A stretch of 64,000 nt of DNA. Source: Paraburkholderia sp. BCC1885 (GTDB taxonomy: Bacteria > Pseudomonadota > Gammaproteobacteria > Burkholderiales > Burkholderiaceae). The notes under the pieces were generated by a model. It saw only the letters and a program-made list of their open reading frames with translations, searched no databases and had not been told where the DNA came from. Every line of letters begins with the position of its first letter. The stretch's first letter is position 1. Both the position numbers and the translations under genes were made by a program. Shown here piece after piece: positions 42,534 through 51,519 of the stretch. The stretch lies in NCBI RefSeq assembly GCF_900996235.1, contig NZ_CAAJGM010000252.1, positions 1 through 64,000 of the forward strand, in the 5' to 3' direction.

Positions 42534-43289
42534 TCACGAGGAAAACGAAGTGCCGCTGAACGGCTCGTCCCACGCGGCGTCCATGACTTCAGCGGCGACC
42601 AGCGGAGCCGCGCCCGGCAGGCTCACGTCCACCTTGATGCCGGCGATGCGCAGATGCGCTTCCCGAACCGGCGCAAACGAGCGCCGATGATGCTCGCACG
42701 GGCCGTGTTCGCGCAGTGCCGCCAGATGCTGCGGCGTGCCGTAGCCGGAGTGCGCGTCGAAGCCGTACACCGGGAAGTTTTGATGAAGCTGCAGCAGCAT
42801 CCGGTCGCGCGTGACCTTGGCGAGAATCGACGCCGCCGAAATGGATTTGACCAGCGCGTCGCCGCCGATAATCGCCTCGCTGCGGATGCTCAGCACCGGG
42901 CACCGATTGCCGTCGATCTTCACCAGCGTCGGCGTCACTGCGAGCCCTTCGACGGCGCGCTTCATCGCCAGCATGGTCGCGTGCAAAATATTGAGTGTGT
43001 CGATTTCTTCGACCGAGGCCGAGGCGACGCAGTACGCCAAAGCCCGCTCGACGATCTTGTCGTACAGTTCGTCACGCTTTTTGGCGGTGAGCGCCTTCGA
43101 GTCGTCGAGACCGCGAATCATCGGTTTCGACGGATCGAAAATCACCGCCGCGGCCACCACTGGACCGGCCAGCGGTCCGCGCCCCGCTTCGTCGACGCCG
43201 CAGACGATCTCGTCCGCCGCGTTGAAGTTCAAGCCCGGTTGCTGGGCCAGCAACGCGGCTTTGCGCCGGGGCGCGCGCGCAGCCGTCAT
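42534..43289 (-). CDS. rnhB: Ribonuclease HII
   Basis: A 251-residue nuclease that removes RNA from RNA/DNA hybrids and single ribonucleotides. The active-site motif VCGVDEAGRGPLAGPVVAAA carries Asp and Glu. A later Asp is in the KIDGNRCPV region, and the C-terminal part has PVYGFDAHSGYGTPQHL. The first 30 residues are a basic extension. The start overlaps the lpxB stop by 4 bases, so it is translated with the lipid A operon. Confidence 0.97.
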   Translation of the reverse strand: MTAARAPRRKAALLAQQPGLNFNAADEIVCGVDEAGRGPLAGPVVAAAVIFDPSKPMIRGLDDSKALTAKKRDELYDKIVERALAYCVASASVEEIDTLNILHATMLAMKRAVEGLAVTPTLVKIDGNRCPVLSIRSEAIIGGDALVKSISAASILAKVTRDRMLLQLHQNFPVYGFDAHSGYGTPQHLAALREHGPCEHHRRSFAPVREAHLRIAGIKVDVSLPGAAPLVAAEVMDAAWDEPFSGTSFSS

Positions 43290-44455
43290 CGACGCACCTT
43301 GCGCGTTTCGACCACGTTCGCCACCACTTCCGCGGCACGCTGGGCTGTGTTCTGCTTCAGCACGTGATGCATCTCCGTGAAAATTTCCGTCAGCGTGCGC
43401 CGGTTGGCTTCGTCGCGCAACTGTTTCAAGGTGGCATCGGCGAGCGCCTCGGGCGTCGCGAAGTGCTGCAGGATTTCCGGCACCACGAAGCGCCCCGCCA
43501 GGATATTCGGCAGCCCCACGTAGGGCAGATAGCCCTGACGACGCATGATCTGACCGGTCAGCCAGGGTACCTTGTAGGAAATCACCATCGGCTTTTTCAG
43601 CAACGCGGCTTCGAGCGTCACCGTGCCGCTTTTGACGAGGATCGCGTCGGCGGCGGTCATCGCTACCTGCGCCTGGCCTTCGACCAGCGTGAGCGCGAGG
43701 CCAGGGCTCGCGTCGATCAACGGTTGCAGCAGTTCGCGCAAAGCGGGCGTGGCCACCGGCATCACGAACCGCACACCCGGCTCGCGGTGCTGCATCAACT
43801 CCATGGCCGCGAAAAACGTGGGGCCGATCAGATTGATTTCGGAGCGCCGGCTGCCTGGCAGCACGGCGATCACCGGTCCGCTTTCCGGCAGGCCGAGCGT
43901 GCGACGCGCGGCCTGTGTGTCAGGCACCAGCGGAATTTCGTCGGCGAGCGGATGGCCCACGTAGGTCGCTGTGACGCCGGCCTTTTCCAGCAGCGCGGTT
44001 TCGAACGGAAACACGCACAGCATGTGGTCGACCGCCTTGGCGATCTTCTTGATCCGGCCCCCACGCCATGCCCAGATGGACGGACACACGAAGTGGACGG
44101 TTGGAATACCCGCCTCGCGCAGGCCGTGCTCGAGGCCGAAGTTGAAATCGGGCGCGTCGACACCGACGAATACCGACGGCGGCTCGGCCAGCAACTGCCG
44201 TTTCAGCTCGTTGCGGATGCTGAGAATGCCGGGAATGTGCCGTAGCGCTTCGACATAACCGCGCACCGACAGCTTTTCCATCGGCCAGTGAGGGTCGAAG
44301 CCCGTCGCGGCCATGCGCGGGCCGCCGATACCGTAGTACTGCGTGCCGGCCGGCAGACGGCTCGTGAGGCCGTCGAGCAGCGACGCGGCCAGCAGGTCGC
44401 CGGACGGCTCGCCGGCCACCATCGCGACGCGGAGCGGATTGGGTTGCAGGACCAT
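43286..44455 (-). CDS. lpxB: Lipid-A-disaccharide synthase
   Basis: A 389-residue glycosyltransferase (GT19) that joins UDP-diacylglucosamine to lipid X. The N-terminus has LRVAMVAGEPSGDLLAASLL, with PSIWAWRGGRIKKI in the middle and the donor-site region IAVLPGSRRSEINLIGPTFF. The C-terminal VKSGTVTLEAALLKKPMVI is the family block. It starts 3 bases after the lpxA stop and overlaps rnhB. Confidence 0.98.
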   Translation of the reverse strand: MVLQPNPLRVAMVAGEPSGDLLAASLLDGLTSRLPAGTQYYGIGGPRMAATGFDPHWPMEKLSVRGYVEALRHIPGILSIRNELKRQLLAEPPSVFVGVDAPDFNFGLEHGLREAGIPTVHFVCPSIWAWRGGRIKKIAKAVDHMLCVFPFETALLEKAGVTATYVGHPLADEIPLVPDTQAARRTLGLPESGPVIAVLPGSRRSEINLIGPTFFAAMELMQHREPGVRFVMPVATPALRELLQPLIDASPGLALTLVEGQAQVAMTAADAILVKSGTVTLEAALLKKPMVISYKVPWLTGQIMRRQGYLPYVGLPNILAGRFVVPEILQHFATPEALADATLKQLRDEANRRTLTEIFTEMHHVLKQNTAQRAAEVVANVVETRKVRR

Positions 44456-44458
44456 CGC

Positions 44459-45247
44459 TTAGCGGATGATGCCGCGTTGCGACGCGACCACGAAGTCGAC
44501 CAGCGCCTTCACCGGTGCATCGCCGTCGCCGCCGGCACAAGCCAGCTCGGCCAGTTGCGCCTTGGCTTCTTCGAGCGACAGGCCGTTCTTGTACAGCAGG
44601 CGGTACGCGGCGCGCAGCGCCGAGATGGCGTCCGGCGAAAAACCGCGGCGCCGCAGGCCTTCGACGTTGATGCCGTGCGGCTCCGCCTTGTTGCCGGCCG
44701 CGATGACGAACGGCGGGATGTCCTGCACGAGCGCCGAGGCGCCCCCCAGCATCGAATGCGCGCCGATGCGCACGAACTGGTGTACGCCCGACATGCCGCC
44801 GACAATGGCGTAATCGCCGATCGTCACGTGGCCGGCCATCTGCGCGTTGCTCGCCAGAATGACGTTGTTGCCCACGTGGCAGTCGTGTCCGAGGTGCACG
44901 TAGGCCATGATCCAGTTGTCGTCGCCGAGCGTGGTGACGCCCGCGTCCTGAACCGTGCCGGTGTGGATCGTGGTGAATTCGCGAATCGTGTTGCGATTGC
45001 CGATCACAAGCCGCGTGGGCTCGTCCTTGTACTTCATGTCCTGCGGCCGACCGCCGACCGATGCATAGTGGCCGATGCGGTTGTCTTCGCCAATCGTCGT
45101 ATGACCTTCGATCACGCTGTGCGAACCGATGGTCGTGCCCGCGCCAATCGTGACATGCGGGCCAACAATGGCATACGGTCCGATTTCAACCGTTTCGTCG
45201 AGCTGCGCGCCCGGCTCGACGATTGCAGTGGGATGAATCCTGCTCAT
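44459..45247 (-). CDS. lpxA: UDP-N-acetylglucosamine acyltransferase
   Basis: A 262-residue trimeric left-handed beta-helix enzyme, the first step of lipid A synthesis. Hexapeptide repeats run from IHPTAIVEPGAQLDETVEIG through AYVHLGHDCHVGNNVILASN, which holds the catalytic His. A helical C-terminal domain follows (RRGFSPDAISALRAAYRLLY). The length is normal. It sits between fabZ and lpxB. Confidence 0.98.
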   Translation of the reverse strand: MSRIHPTAIVEPGAQLDETVEIGPYAIVGPHVTIGAGTTIGSHSVIEGHTTIGEDNRIGHYASVGGRPQDMKYKDEPTRLVIGNRNTIREFTTIHTGTVQDAGVTTLGDDNWIMAYVHLGHDCHVGNNVILASNAQMAGHVTIGDYAIVGGMSGVHQFVRIGAHSMLGGASALVQDIPPFVIAAGNKAEPHGINVEGLRRRGFSPDAISALRAAYRLLYKNGLSLEEAKAQLAELACAGGDGDAPVKALVDFVVASQRGIIR

Positions 45248-45304
45248 GCGCCCTCGCTTCTGATTGCGTTGCGTTATATGGATGCCGTCCCTGCTGGCAG
45301 TCCA

Positions 45305-45772
45305 TTACTGGCCGTCGGTGTCCGTGTGGCGAACCGCGCACATCAGGTCGGCTTCCGCCGCCACCGCACCGTCCACCTCGGCGCGCGCCTTGAACTTCCA
45401 GATGCCGCGCATATGCCGCTCGAACGTTGCGTTCAGAATGAGCTGATCGCCCGGCTCCACCACGCGCTTGAAGCGCGCATTGTCGATGCCGACGAACAGG
45501 TACAGCGTGTTGCCCGGATCATGCGGCTCTTCCGAGAACGTCAGAAGCGCGGCGGTTTGCGCCAGCGCTTCGAGGATCAGCACGCCCGGCATCACCGGAC
45601 GGCTCGGGAAGTGGCCCATGAAGTACGGCTCGTTGATCGACACGTTCTTCAGCGCTTTGATGCTCTTGTGCGGCTCGAGTTCGAGCACCCGGTCGACCAG
45701 CAGGATCGGGTAGCGATGCGGAAGCAGCTTGAGAATCTTATGAATGTCGAGATTGATTTTTTCGGTGCTCAT
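45305..45772 (-). CDS. fabZ: 3-hydroxyacyl-ACP dehydratase FabZ
   Basis: A 155-residue hot-dog fold dehydratase of fatty acid synthesis, which also supplies hydroxyacyl chains to lipid A. HRYPILLVDRVLE precedes the catalytic His in MGHFPSRPVMPGVLILEALA and the Glu that follows it. The ATG at 45772 begins MSTEKINLDIHKILKLLP, the usual start; the longer open frame upstream is not conserved. There are 258 bases to lpxD with no gene. Confidence 0.97.
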   Translation of the reverse strand: MSTEKINLDIHKILKLLPHRYPILLVDRVLELEPHKSIKALKNVSINEPYFMGHFPSRPVMPGVLILEALAQTAALLTFSEEPHDPGNTLYLFVGIDNARFKRVVEPGDQLILNATFERHMRGIWKFKARAEVDGAVAAEADLMCAVRHTDTDGQ

Positions 45773-46030
45773 GGTGTTTCTGCTCACGCATTGACGCGCG
45801 ATGATGACTGCGGATACGGTTCGGTGGATGCGTGCCTGCTGCCACCGCTTGAGGCGCCACGGCAGTCCATGCTCCGGTGACTGCAACCGGTACTGCCTAC
45901 ATGGTTTGCTGCGTGGCTTGTTGCTTGAATCGCTGCCTGGGTTGATGCACGCGCTTCAATGTGCGAACTCTAGCGCACGAGCCCTCGTGCGCAGCAGCCG
46001 CCAGACCGCCGGCGGCTGCCTGAGCGGCGC

Positions 46031-47110
46031 TCACGCCGCGTGGCCCGGCGCGCCGGCTGCCGCGGCTTTCTCCAGCGCCCTGATACGGTCGCGCAGCTTG
46101 TCGATGTTGCGCAGCAAGGCCGCGCTGCGGTTCCAGTCGGCGTGCTCGACCGCCGGGAACGCGCTCGTGTACATGCCGGGCTTCGACAGCGACTTCGAGA
46201 CGCCCGACTTCGCCGTGACGATCACATAGTCAGCCAGTGTAACGTGTCCGGCAATGCCGACCGCGCCGCCAATCATGCAATGCCGGCCAATATTCGTGCT
46301 GCCGGCGATGCCCGCGCAACCGGCGATGACCGTGTAGGCGCCGATCCGGCAGTTATGGCCGATCTGCACCAGGTTGTCGATCTTCACGCATTCTTCGATG
46401 ACGGTATCGGCCATCGCGCCGCGGTCGATGGTCGTATTGGCGCCGATTTCGACATCCGGGCCAATCGACACGCCGCCCACCTGGGGAATCTTCACCCAAC
46501 TGCCGGTGCGGGCCTCGCCTTCGCCGGTAAAGTCCGGCGCAAAGCCGAAGCCATCCGAGCCGATCACCGCGCCGGCGTGCACGATGACGCGCTCGCCGAT
46601 CTTGCAGCCGTGGTAGACGCTGACGTTCGGATAGAGATGCGAGCCCGCGCCGATGCGCGTGCCACGACCGACCACCACGTTCGCATCCAGCCGAACCTGC
46701 TCGCCGATCACGGCGCCCGCTTCCACCGTGACGTGCGGACCGATTACCGCGCTCGGCGCGATCTGCGCCGAAGGATCGATCGTTGCGCTGGGATGCACGC
46801 CCGGCGCGGCCTTGGGCGCGGCCAGATCGATGAAAGCCTGCGCGACGCGCGCGAAGTAAGCGTAGGGATTGGGCGTGACGATGAAATTACGGCCGCCCTG
46901 CTCGCCGAGCTTCGCGAGATCGTCGGCGCTGATCAGCACGGCGCCGGCGCCGGTGGTCTCGACCTGGGACAGATACTTCGGATTGGCGAGGAACGCCAGC
47001 TGGTTCGGGCCAGCCTGGTCGAGCGGCGCCAGACTGCCCACGCGCTGCGACCGGTCTCCAACTACTTCACCGCCGAAACGCCGGACGATGTCCTCGAGCG
47101 TGAAAGCCAT
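46031..47110 (-). CDS. lpxD: UDP-3-O-acylglucosamine N-acyltransferase
   Basis: A 359-residue enzyme that adds the second acyl chain in lipid A synthesis. An N-terminal uridine-binding domain (FTLEDIVRRFGGEVVGDRSQ, PNPYAYFARVAQAF) precedes the beta-helix with hexapeptide repeats (AQIAPSAVIGPHVTVEAGAV) and the catalytic His in QIGHNCRIGAYTVIAG. A C-terminal helix follows with RNIDKLRDRIRALEKAA. It starts 20 bases after skp. Confidence 0.98.
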   Translation of the reverse strand: MAFTLEDIVRRFGGEVVGDRSQRVGSLAPLDQAGPNQLAFLANPKYLSQVETTGAGAVLISADDLAKLGEQGGRNFIVTPNPYAYFARVAQAFIDLAAPKAAPGVHPSATIDPSAQIAPSAVIGPHVTVEAGAVIGEQVRLDANVVVGRGTRIGAGSHLYPNVSVYHGCKIGERVIVHAGAVIGSDGFGFAPDFTGEGEARTGSWVKIPQVGGVSIGPDVEIGANTTIDRGAMADTVIEECVKIDNLVQIGHNCRIGAYTVIAGCAGIAGSTNIGRHCMIGGAVGIAGHVTLADYVIVTAKSGVSKSLSKPGMYTSAFPAVEHADWNRSAALLRNIDKLRDRIRALEKAAAAGAPGHAA

Positions 47111-47130
47111 GCGTGTACTGCTCCTGCTGT

Positions 47131-47697
47131 TCAGTTGCCGTTATTCGTGGACGACGCGCCCGAGGTGCCGTTCGTGGGCGCCGCCGCCAGCGCCTTGAGC
47201 ACCTGGTCGGTAATGTCGATACGCGGACTGACATACACCGCTTCCTGAACGATCAGGTCGTAGTGCTGCTGCTCGGCGATCTGCTTGATCACCTTGTTGG
47301 CGCGGTCGAGGACGGCGGCCAGTTCTTCATTGCGGCGCTGGTTCAGGTCTTCGCGGAATTCGCGCTGCTTGCGCTGGAAATCGGTGTCCAGTTGCGACAG
47401 ATCGCGCTGCTTCTCGGCGCGGTCCGCGGCGGACATCGACGGGCCGTTCTTGTCCAGCGCGTCGGACATTGACTTCAGCTTCTGCGCCATGTCCTGCAGA
47501 TCCTTGTCGCGCTTTGCGAACTCGGCCTCCAGCTTGGTCTGGGCAGCCTTCGCGGCAGACGATTCGCGCAGGATACGATCCGAGTTGACGGCCGCAATTC
47601 TGGCTTCCTGCCCGTGCGCTACTCCAACGCCCAAAGTCATCGCCAGCGCAAGCGCGCCCACCAAACGTTTCGAAAACATACCGGTTCGCAAAGTCAT
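47131..47697 (-). CDS. skp: Periplasmic chaperone Skp/OmpH
   Basis: A 188-residue outer-membrane protein chaperone. A signal peptide (RLVGALALAMTLGVGVAHG) is followed by ARIAAVNSDRILRESSAAK and long helices forming the tentacles (AEFAKRDKDLQDMAQKLKSM, FQRKQREFREDLNQRRNEEL). The start is ATG 47697 or 47679; 47697 has GAGAGG directly before it, but at very tight spacing. Skp carries outer-membrane proteins to the BAM machine, yet the bamA gene that normally lies directly upstream is reduced to a scar here. Confidence 0.95.
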   Translation of the reverse strand: MTLRTGMFSKRLVGALALAMTLGVGVAHGQEARIAAVNSDRILRESSAAKAAQTKLEAEFAKRDKDLQDMAQKLKSMSDALDKNGPSMSAADRAEKQRDLSQLDTDFQRKQREFREDLNQRRNEELAAVLDRANKVIKQIAEQQHYDLIVQEAVYVSPRIDITDQVLKALAAAPTNGTSGASSTNNGN

Positions 47698-47745
47698 CCT
47701 CTCGATACTGTAAAGAGGTCCGGGATAAGCCCGGACCCTCCAATC

Positions 47746-48085
47746 AGAATGCCGTTCCAAGCTGGAACTGGAATTTCTGGTGCTGATTGCCGCTGTGCCG
47801 CATCAGCCGCATCCCGCTGCCGCCTGCATGGCAATTCCTGCGGATCGTCCAGGGTTGACCGCCCCGGCCGTGGCAGCAGCAACGCCGCGCCGCACGAGAC
47901 CCGCGCCGAAATATACCGTATCGACTTCCGGGAATGGAACGCCGAATTTCAGGTCAGCGCCGGCGGCGACGGTCAGATTGCCGTTATCGACCGGGTGCCG
48001 ACCGGAGCAATTGATCAACCAGGACCGTCCTCAATCTCAGGCCAAACCTGCCGGACGGCCCCTTCCGTGAGCGCCGCCAGACATT
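47746..48085 (-). pseudogene. bamA: bamA remnant (outer-membrane assembly factor), almost entirely deleted
   Basis: bamA normally fills this place between rseP and skp with about 2.3 kb. Only about 340 bases remain. On the minus strand one frame gives ADLKFGVPFPEVDTVYFGAG (about 47955-47895), typical of an inner part of the BamA barrel. Another frame ends RLMRHSGNQHQKFQFQLGTAF, with FQFQLGTAF and its stop at 47746, the classic BamA C-terminal strand. They are out of frame with each other, and POTRA domains and most of the barrel are missing. Some residual bases are unrecognisable. bamA is essential in Gram-negative bacteria, so another copy must exist, or the assembly is wrong. Confidence 0.82.
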
Positions 48086-49474
48086 TTAAAAATGGATCAG
48101 ACGAGCCAGATCGTTGAACAGCGCGATCGCCGACAAGGCGACGATACAGGCGAGCCCGGCTCTCTGGAGAACGAGCTGCAGGCGGTCTGAAACCGCTTTG
48201 CCGGTTGCAGCTTCAACCAAATAATATAACAGATGCCCTCCGTCCAATACCGGAATAGGCAGTAGGTTAAGTACCCCCAGGCTGATACTCACCAAGGCCA
48301 GGAATGACAGAAACGCCGAAGGGCCAAGTCTGGCGCTCTTACCCGCGTAGTCGGCAATCGTCACCGGGCCTGACAGATTTTTCAGCGACGCCTCGCCGGT
48401 CAGCATGCGGCCAAACATGCGTACCGAGTACGCCGCCAGATCCCACGTGCGGTGCGCGCCCAGTTGCAGGCTCTCGATCGGCCCATAGCGAACCTGGATG
48501 GACGGCACCTGGGTGGCCAGTTCCGCGCCGATCCGGCCAATCGACTCGCCGGTCGCGTCGTCGCGCTGCGCGAGCGGGACCACATGAATCTCTTCGCTCT
48601 TGCCGGCCTGCTGGGCGTCGCCGCCACGCTCGACCTGCAGCGTCATGGGCTTGCCTGCGTGCGTCTTCACGTAGGCGATGAACGCGGTGGCGTTATCGGC
48701 CGGCTTGCCGTCGATCGACACCAGCCGGTCGCCCGCTGCGAGGCCCGCGTGTTGCGCCGCGCTGCCGGCCTGCACGCCCGCGACGATCAGCTTGCCGCCG
48801 CCCGGCTCGAAGCCCAGATGCGACATGAAATCGTCGTCGACGTCCTTCTCGGCGACGTCGCGCAGATCCAGCGGGAAATCGGAGGTGCCGTGGCTGTCTT
48901 TGGCGCTCAGGATCACGCGGTGATGATCGAACGCGGCGCCGAGCAGTTTCCAGCGCAAGTCGGACCATGAACGGACCGGCTCGCCGCGACCGCCGTCCGA
49001 ATTACGCACGGCGACCACCGTCTCGCCGCCGTCGAAACCGGCCAGCGCCGCCGGCGTATTCGCCGCGGGCGCGGCGACGATCGCAGCGGGTTCGCTCACG
49101 CCGGTGGCAAACACGGCGGCGAACAGCACGATGGCCAGGATGAAATTGGCCACCGGCCCCGCTGCGACAATCGCAAAACGCTTGGCGACATGCTGGCGGT
49201 TGAACGCGTGCGGCAACTGCCCGGCAGGAATCTGCACGTCCGCTTCACGCTCGTCGAGCATCTTCACGTAGCCGCCCAGCGGCAACGCGGCAATCGTCCA
49301 TTCGGTGCCGGTCTTCGGACTGACCCACTGCACCAGCGGCTTACCGAACCCGATCGAAAAGCGCAGCACTTTCACGCCGCACCAGCGCGCGACACTGTAG
49401 TGGCCATACTCGTGGACCACCACGAGCACGCCGATTGCAACGGCGAAGGCGAGCACTTCGATCAGCAGGTTCAT
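48086..49474 (-). CDS. rseP: RIP metalloprotease RseP
   Basis: A 462-residue inner-membrane site-2 protease that cleaves RseA in the sigma-E response. The first membrane helix carries HEYGH with the zinc ligands (VVVHEYGHYSVARW, near 20-30). Two PDZ domains follow, seen in AAQHAGLAAGDRLVSIDGKP. The last helices hold the third ligand in NLLPIPVLDGGHLL. The ATG at 49474 (MNLLIEVLAFAV) is the family start. It is 7 bases after dxr. The bamA remnant follows. Confidence 0.97.
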   Translation of the reverse strand: MNLLIEVLAFAVAIGVLVVVHEYGHYSVARWCGVKVLRFSIGFGKPLVQWVSPKTGTEWTIAALPLGGYVKMLDEREADVQIPAGQLPHAFNRQHVAKRFAIVAAGPVANFILAIVLFAAVFATGVSEPAAIVAAPAANTPAALAGFDGGETVVAVRNSDGGRGEPVRSWSDLRWKLLGAAFDHHRVILSAKDSHGTSDFPLDLRDVAEKDVDDDFMSHLGFEPGGGKLIVAGVQAGSAAQHAGLAAGDRLVSIDGKPADNATAFIAYVKTHAGKPMTLQVERGGDAQQAGKSEEIHVVPLAQRDDATGESIGRIGAELATQVPSIQVRYGPIESLQLGAHRTWDLAAYSVRMFGRMLTGEASLKNLSGPVTIADYAGKSARLGPSAFLSFLALVSISLGVLNLLPIPVLDGGHLLYYLVEAATGKAVSDRLQLVLQRAGLACIVALSAIALFNDLARLIHF

Positions 49475-49481
49475 ATTCGCC

Positions 49482-50687
49482 TCACTGCACGGCACCTTCC
49501 GCGCGAACGGCGTCTTGCGGCAGACGCTGGATAAAGTCGGCAGCCGCGCGGCGTGCGGCCGCGTCGGCTTCGATGACGTCTTCGAGGGCATGCGCGCTGC
49601 GGTTGGGCAACGCGTTCAGCACGGCGTCGACCACCTGGGCAATCGCCATGAAGCCGATCTTGCGGGCGAGGAAGGCGTCGACGGCGATCTCGTTGGCGGC
49701 GTTCAGCGCCGCGCTGGCGATGCCGCCCTCGGCGAGCGCCTTCATGGCCAGCGCGAGACACGGAAAGCGCGCATAGTCCGGCTTCTCGAACGACAGCGAT
49801 GCGACCTGCACGAGGTCGAGCTGCGCCACGCCGGAATCGACGCGATCAGGAAATGCGAGTGCATGCGCGATCGGCGTGCGCATGTCGGGATTGCCGAGCT
49901 GCGCGAGCACCGAGCCGTCGGCATACGACACCATCGAGTGGATCACGCTCTGCGGATGGATCAGCACCTCAATGCGCTCGCCCGGCAGCGCGAACAGCCA
50001 GTGCGCCTCGATGACTTCGAGGCCCTTGTTCATCATCGTGGCGGAATCTACCGAGATTTTGCGGCCCATCACCCAGTTCGGATGCTTGCAGGCTTCGTCC
50101 GGCGTCACATTGACGAGACTCGCCGGTTCGCGCGTGCGGAACGGGCCGCCCGAGGCGGTCAGGATGATCTTCGACACGCCGCCATGCAGCGCCGCTTCGC
50201 GCGGCAGACACTGGAAAATCGCGTTGTGTTCGCTGTCGACCGGCAGCAGTACGGCGCCGTGATCGCGCACCGCGTCCATGAAGATCGCGCCGGACATCAC
50301 CAGCGCTTCCTTGTTGGCGAGCAGGATGCGCTTGCCGGCACGCGCTGCCGCCAGACTCGGAGCAAGACCCGCGGCGCCGACGATGGCCGCCACCACCGTA
50401 TCGCAACCGTCGCTCTTCGAAATATCGACGAGCGCCTGCGGACCGTAGGTCACCTCGGTCCTGCAGCCGGCTTCGCGCAGCTTCGCGGCGACCTGCGCCG
50501 CGGTTGCGGCGTCGCCGACCACGGCCACTTCGGGTTGAAAGCGCAGGCATTGTTCGACGAGCTTGTCGCCGTTGCGATGCGCGCTCAGCGCGTAGACCGC
50601 AAAACGCTCGGGATGACGCGCGACGACGTCGAGCGTGCTGTCTCCAATCGAGCCCGTGGAACCGAGCAGTGTCAGACGTTTTTGCAT
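49482..50687 (-). CDS. dxr: 1-deoxy-D-xylulose 5-phosphate reductoisomerase
   Basis: A 401-residue MEP pathway enzyme making methylerythritol phosphate for isoprenoids. The NADPH site is LLGSTGSIGDSTLDV at the N-terminus. LLANKEALVMSG and LLPVDSEHNAIFQCL hold metal and substrate ligands, and SVDSATMMNKGLEVIEAHWL is the catalytic loop. The ATG at 50687 (MQKRLTLLG) is the family start. It lies 10 bases after cdsA. Confidence 0.98.
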   Translation of the reverse strand: MQKRLTLLGSTGSIGDSTLDVVARHPERFAVYALSAHRNGDKLVEQCLRFQPEVAVVGDAATAAQVAAKLREAGCRTEVTYGPQALVDISKSDGCDTVVAAIVGAAGLAPSLAAARAGKRILLANKEALVMSGAIFMDAVRDHGAVLLPVDSEHNAIFQCLPREAALHGGVSKIILTASGGPFRTREPASLVNVTPDEACKHPNWVMGRKISVDSATMMNKGLEVIEAHWLFALPGERIEVLIHPQSVIHSMVSYADGSVLAQLGNPDMRTPIAHALAFPDRVDSGVAQLDLVQVASLSFEKPDYARFPCLALAMKALAEGGIASAALNAANEIAVDAFLARKIGFMAIAQVVDAVLNALPNRSAHALEDVIEADAAARRAAADFIQRLPQDAVRAEGAVQ

Positions 50688-50697
50688 ATCTCTTTCT

Positions 50698-51519
50698 CTA
50701 GCCGAGCAGCAGCATGGCGAGCGGCAGCACCGGCAATAATGCATCGATGCGATCGAGGACGCCACCATGCCCTGGTAGCAGGCCGCTCGAATCCTTCACG
50801 CCGGCCTGTCGTTTTAACATCGATTCGAACAGATCGCCGACGACGCTGAACACCACCAGAATCGTCAGGACGACCAGCGTGCGGACCGCGCCAAGGCGCT
50901 CCAGCAACGCGGAAAACAGTGTCGGCTCGAACGCATGCAGCACTATAGCCGCTGAAGCCACGATCAGGACAGCCAGCCAGCCGCCCACCGCGCCTTCCCA
51001 CGTCTTACCGGGGCTGATGGACGGCGCCAGCTTGTGTTTGCCGAACGCTTTCCCGGCAAAGTATGCGCCGATATCGGCCAGCCAGACCACCAGCATCAGG
51101 GACAGAACAAATGGCACGCCCTTCGCACGCGCGGCGACAAGTGCATGCCAGCAGGCGACGAACACCACAATCCCGGCCAGAAACAGGAACGGGCGCCAGG
51201 CGCCCTGCGCGAGTGTCGGCTTGCGCAACAGCACATAGGGGCCAGCCAGCACCCAGAACACCGCCGCGGCCTGCAGCAGCGAACGCGGCGGATTGACTTC
51301 CGTGCCAAGCCGGGTGCTTGCCACCAGCGCCGCCGCCGCGACCAGCGCGTAGATCACCGGACCGACGCCGCCCGCCTTCAGCAAACGCGCCCATTCCCAG
51401 GCGGCGAACACGAGCACGAACGCGATCAGCGCGCCGAACGCGCCCACCGGCGCGAACAGCGTGACCGGCAAAAACACCGCCAGCAGGACGATCGCCGTGA
51501 TAACACGGGTTTTTAGCAT
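50698..51519 (-). CDS. cdsA: Phosphatidate cytidylyltransferase
   Basis: A 273-residue membrane enzyme that makes CDP-diacylglycerol for phospholipids. It has about eight membrane segments. The C-terminal signature SVVGDLFESMLKRQAGVKDS and then PGHGGVLDRIDALL carry the metal-binding acidic residues. Its start overlaps the uppS stop by 7 bases, a conserved coupling. Confidence 0.97.
   Translation of the reverse strand: MLKTRVITAIVLLAVFLPVTLFAPVGAFGALIAFVLVFAAWEWARLLKAGGVGPVIYALVAAAALVASTRLGTEVNPPRSLLQAAAVFWVLAGPYVLLRKPTLAQGAWRPFLFLAGIVVFVACWHALVAARAKGVPFVLSLMLVVWLADIGAYFAGKAFGKHKLAPSISPGKTWEGAVGGWLAVLIVASAAIVLHAFEPTLFSALLERLGAVRTLVVLTILVVFSVVGDLFESMLKRQAGVKDSSGLLPGHGGVLDRIDALLPVLPLAMLLLG

Noticed and set aside
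47694..47882. 62-codon minus-strand frame in the bamA scar
   Set aside because: It ends out of frame with the BamA-like C-terminal strand and has no conserved content. It is a product of the decayed gene.
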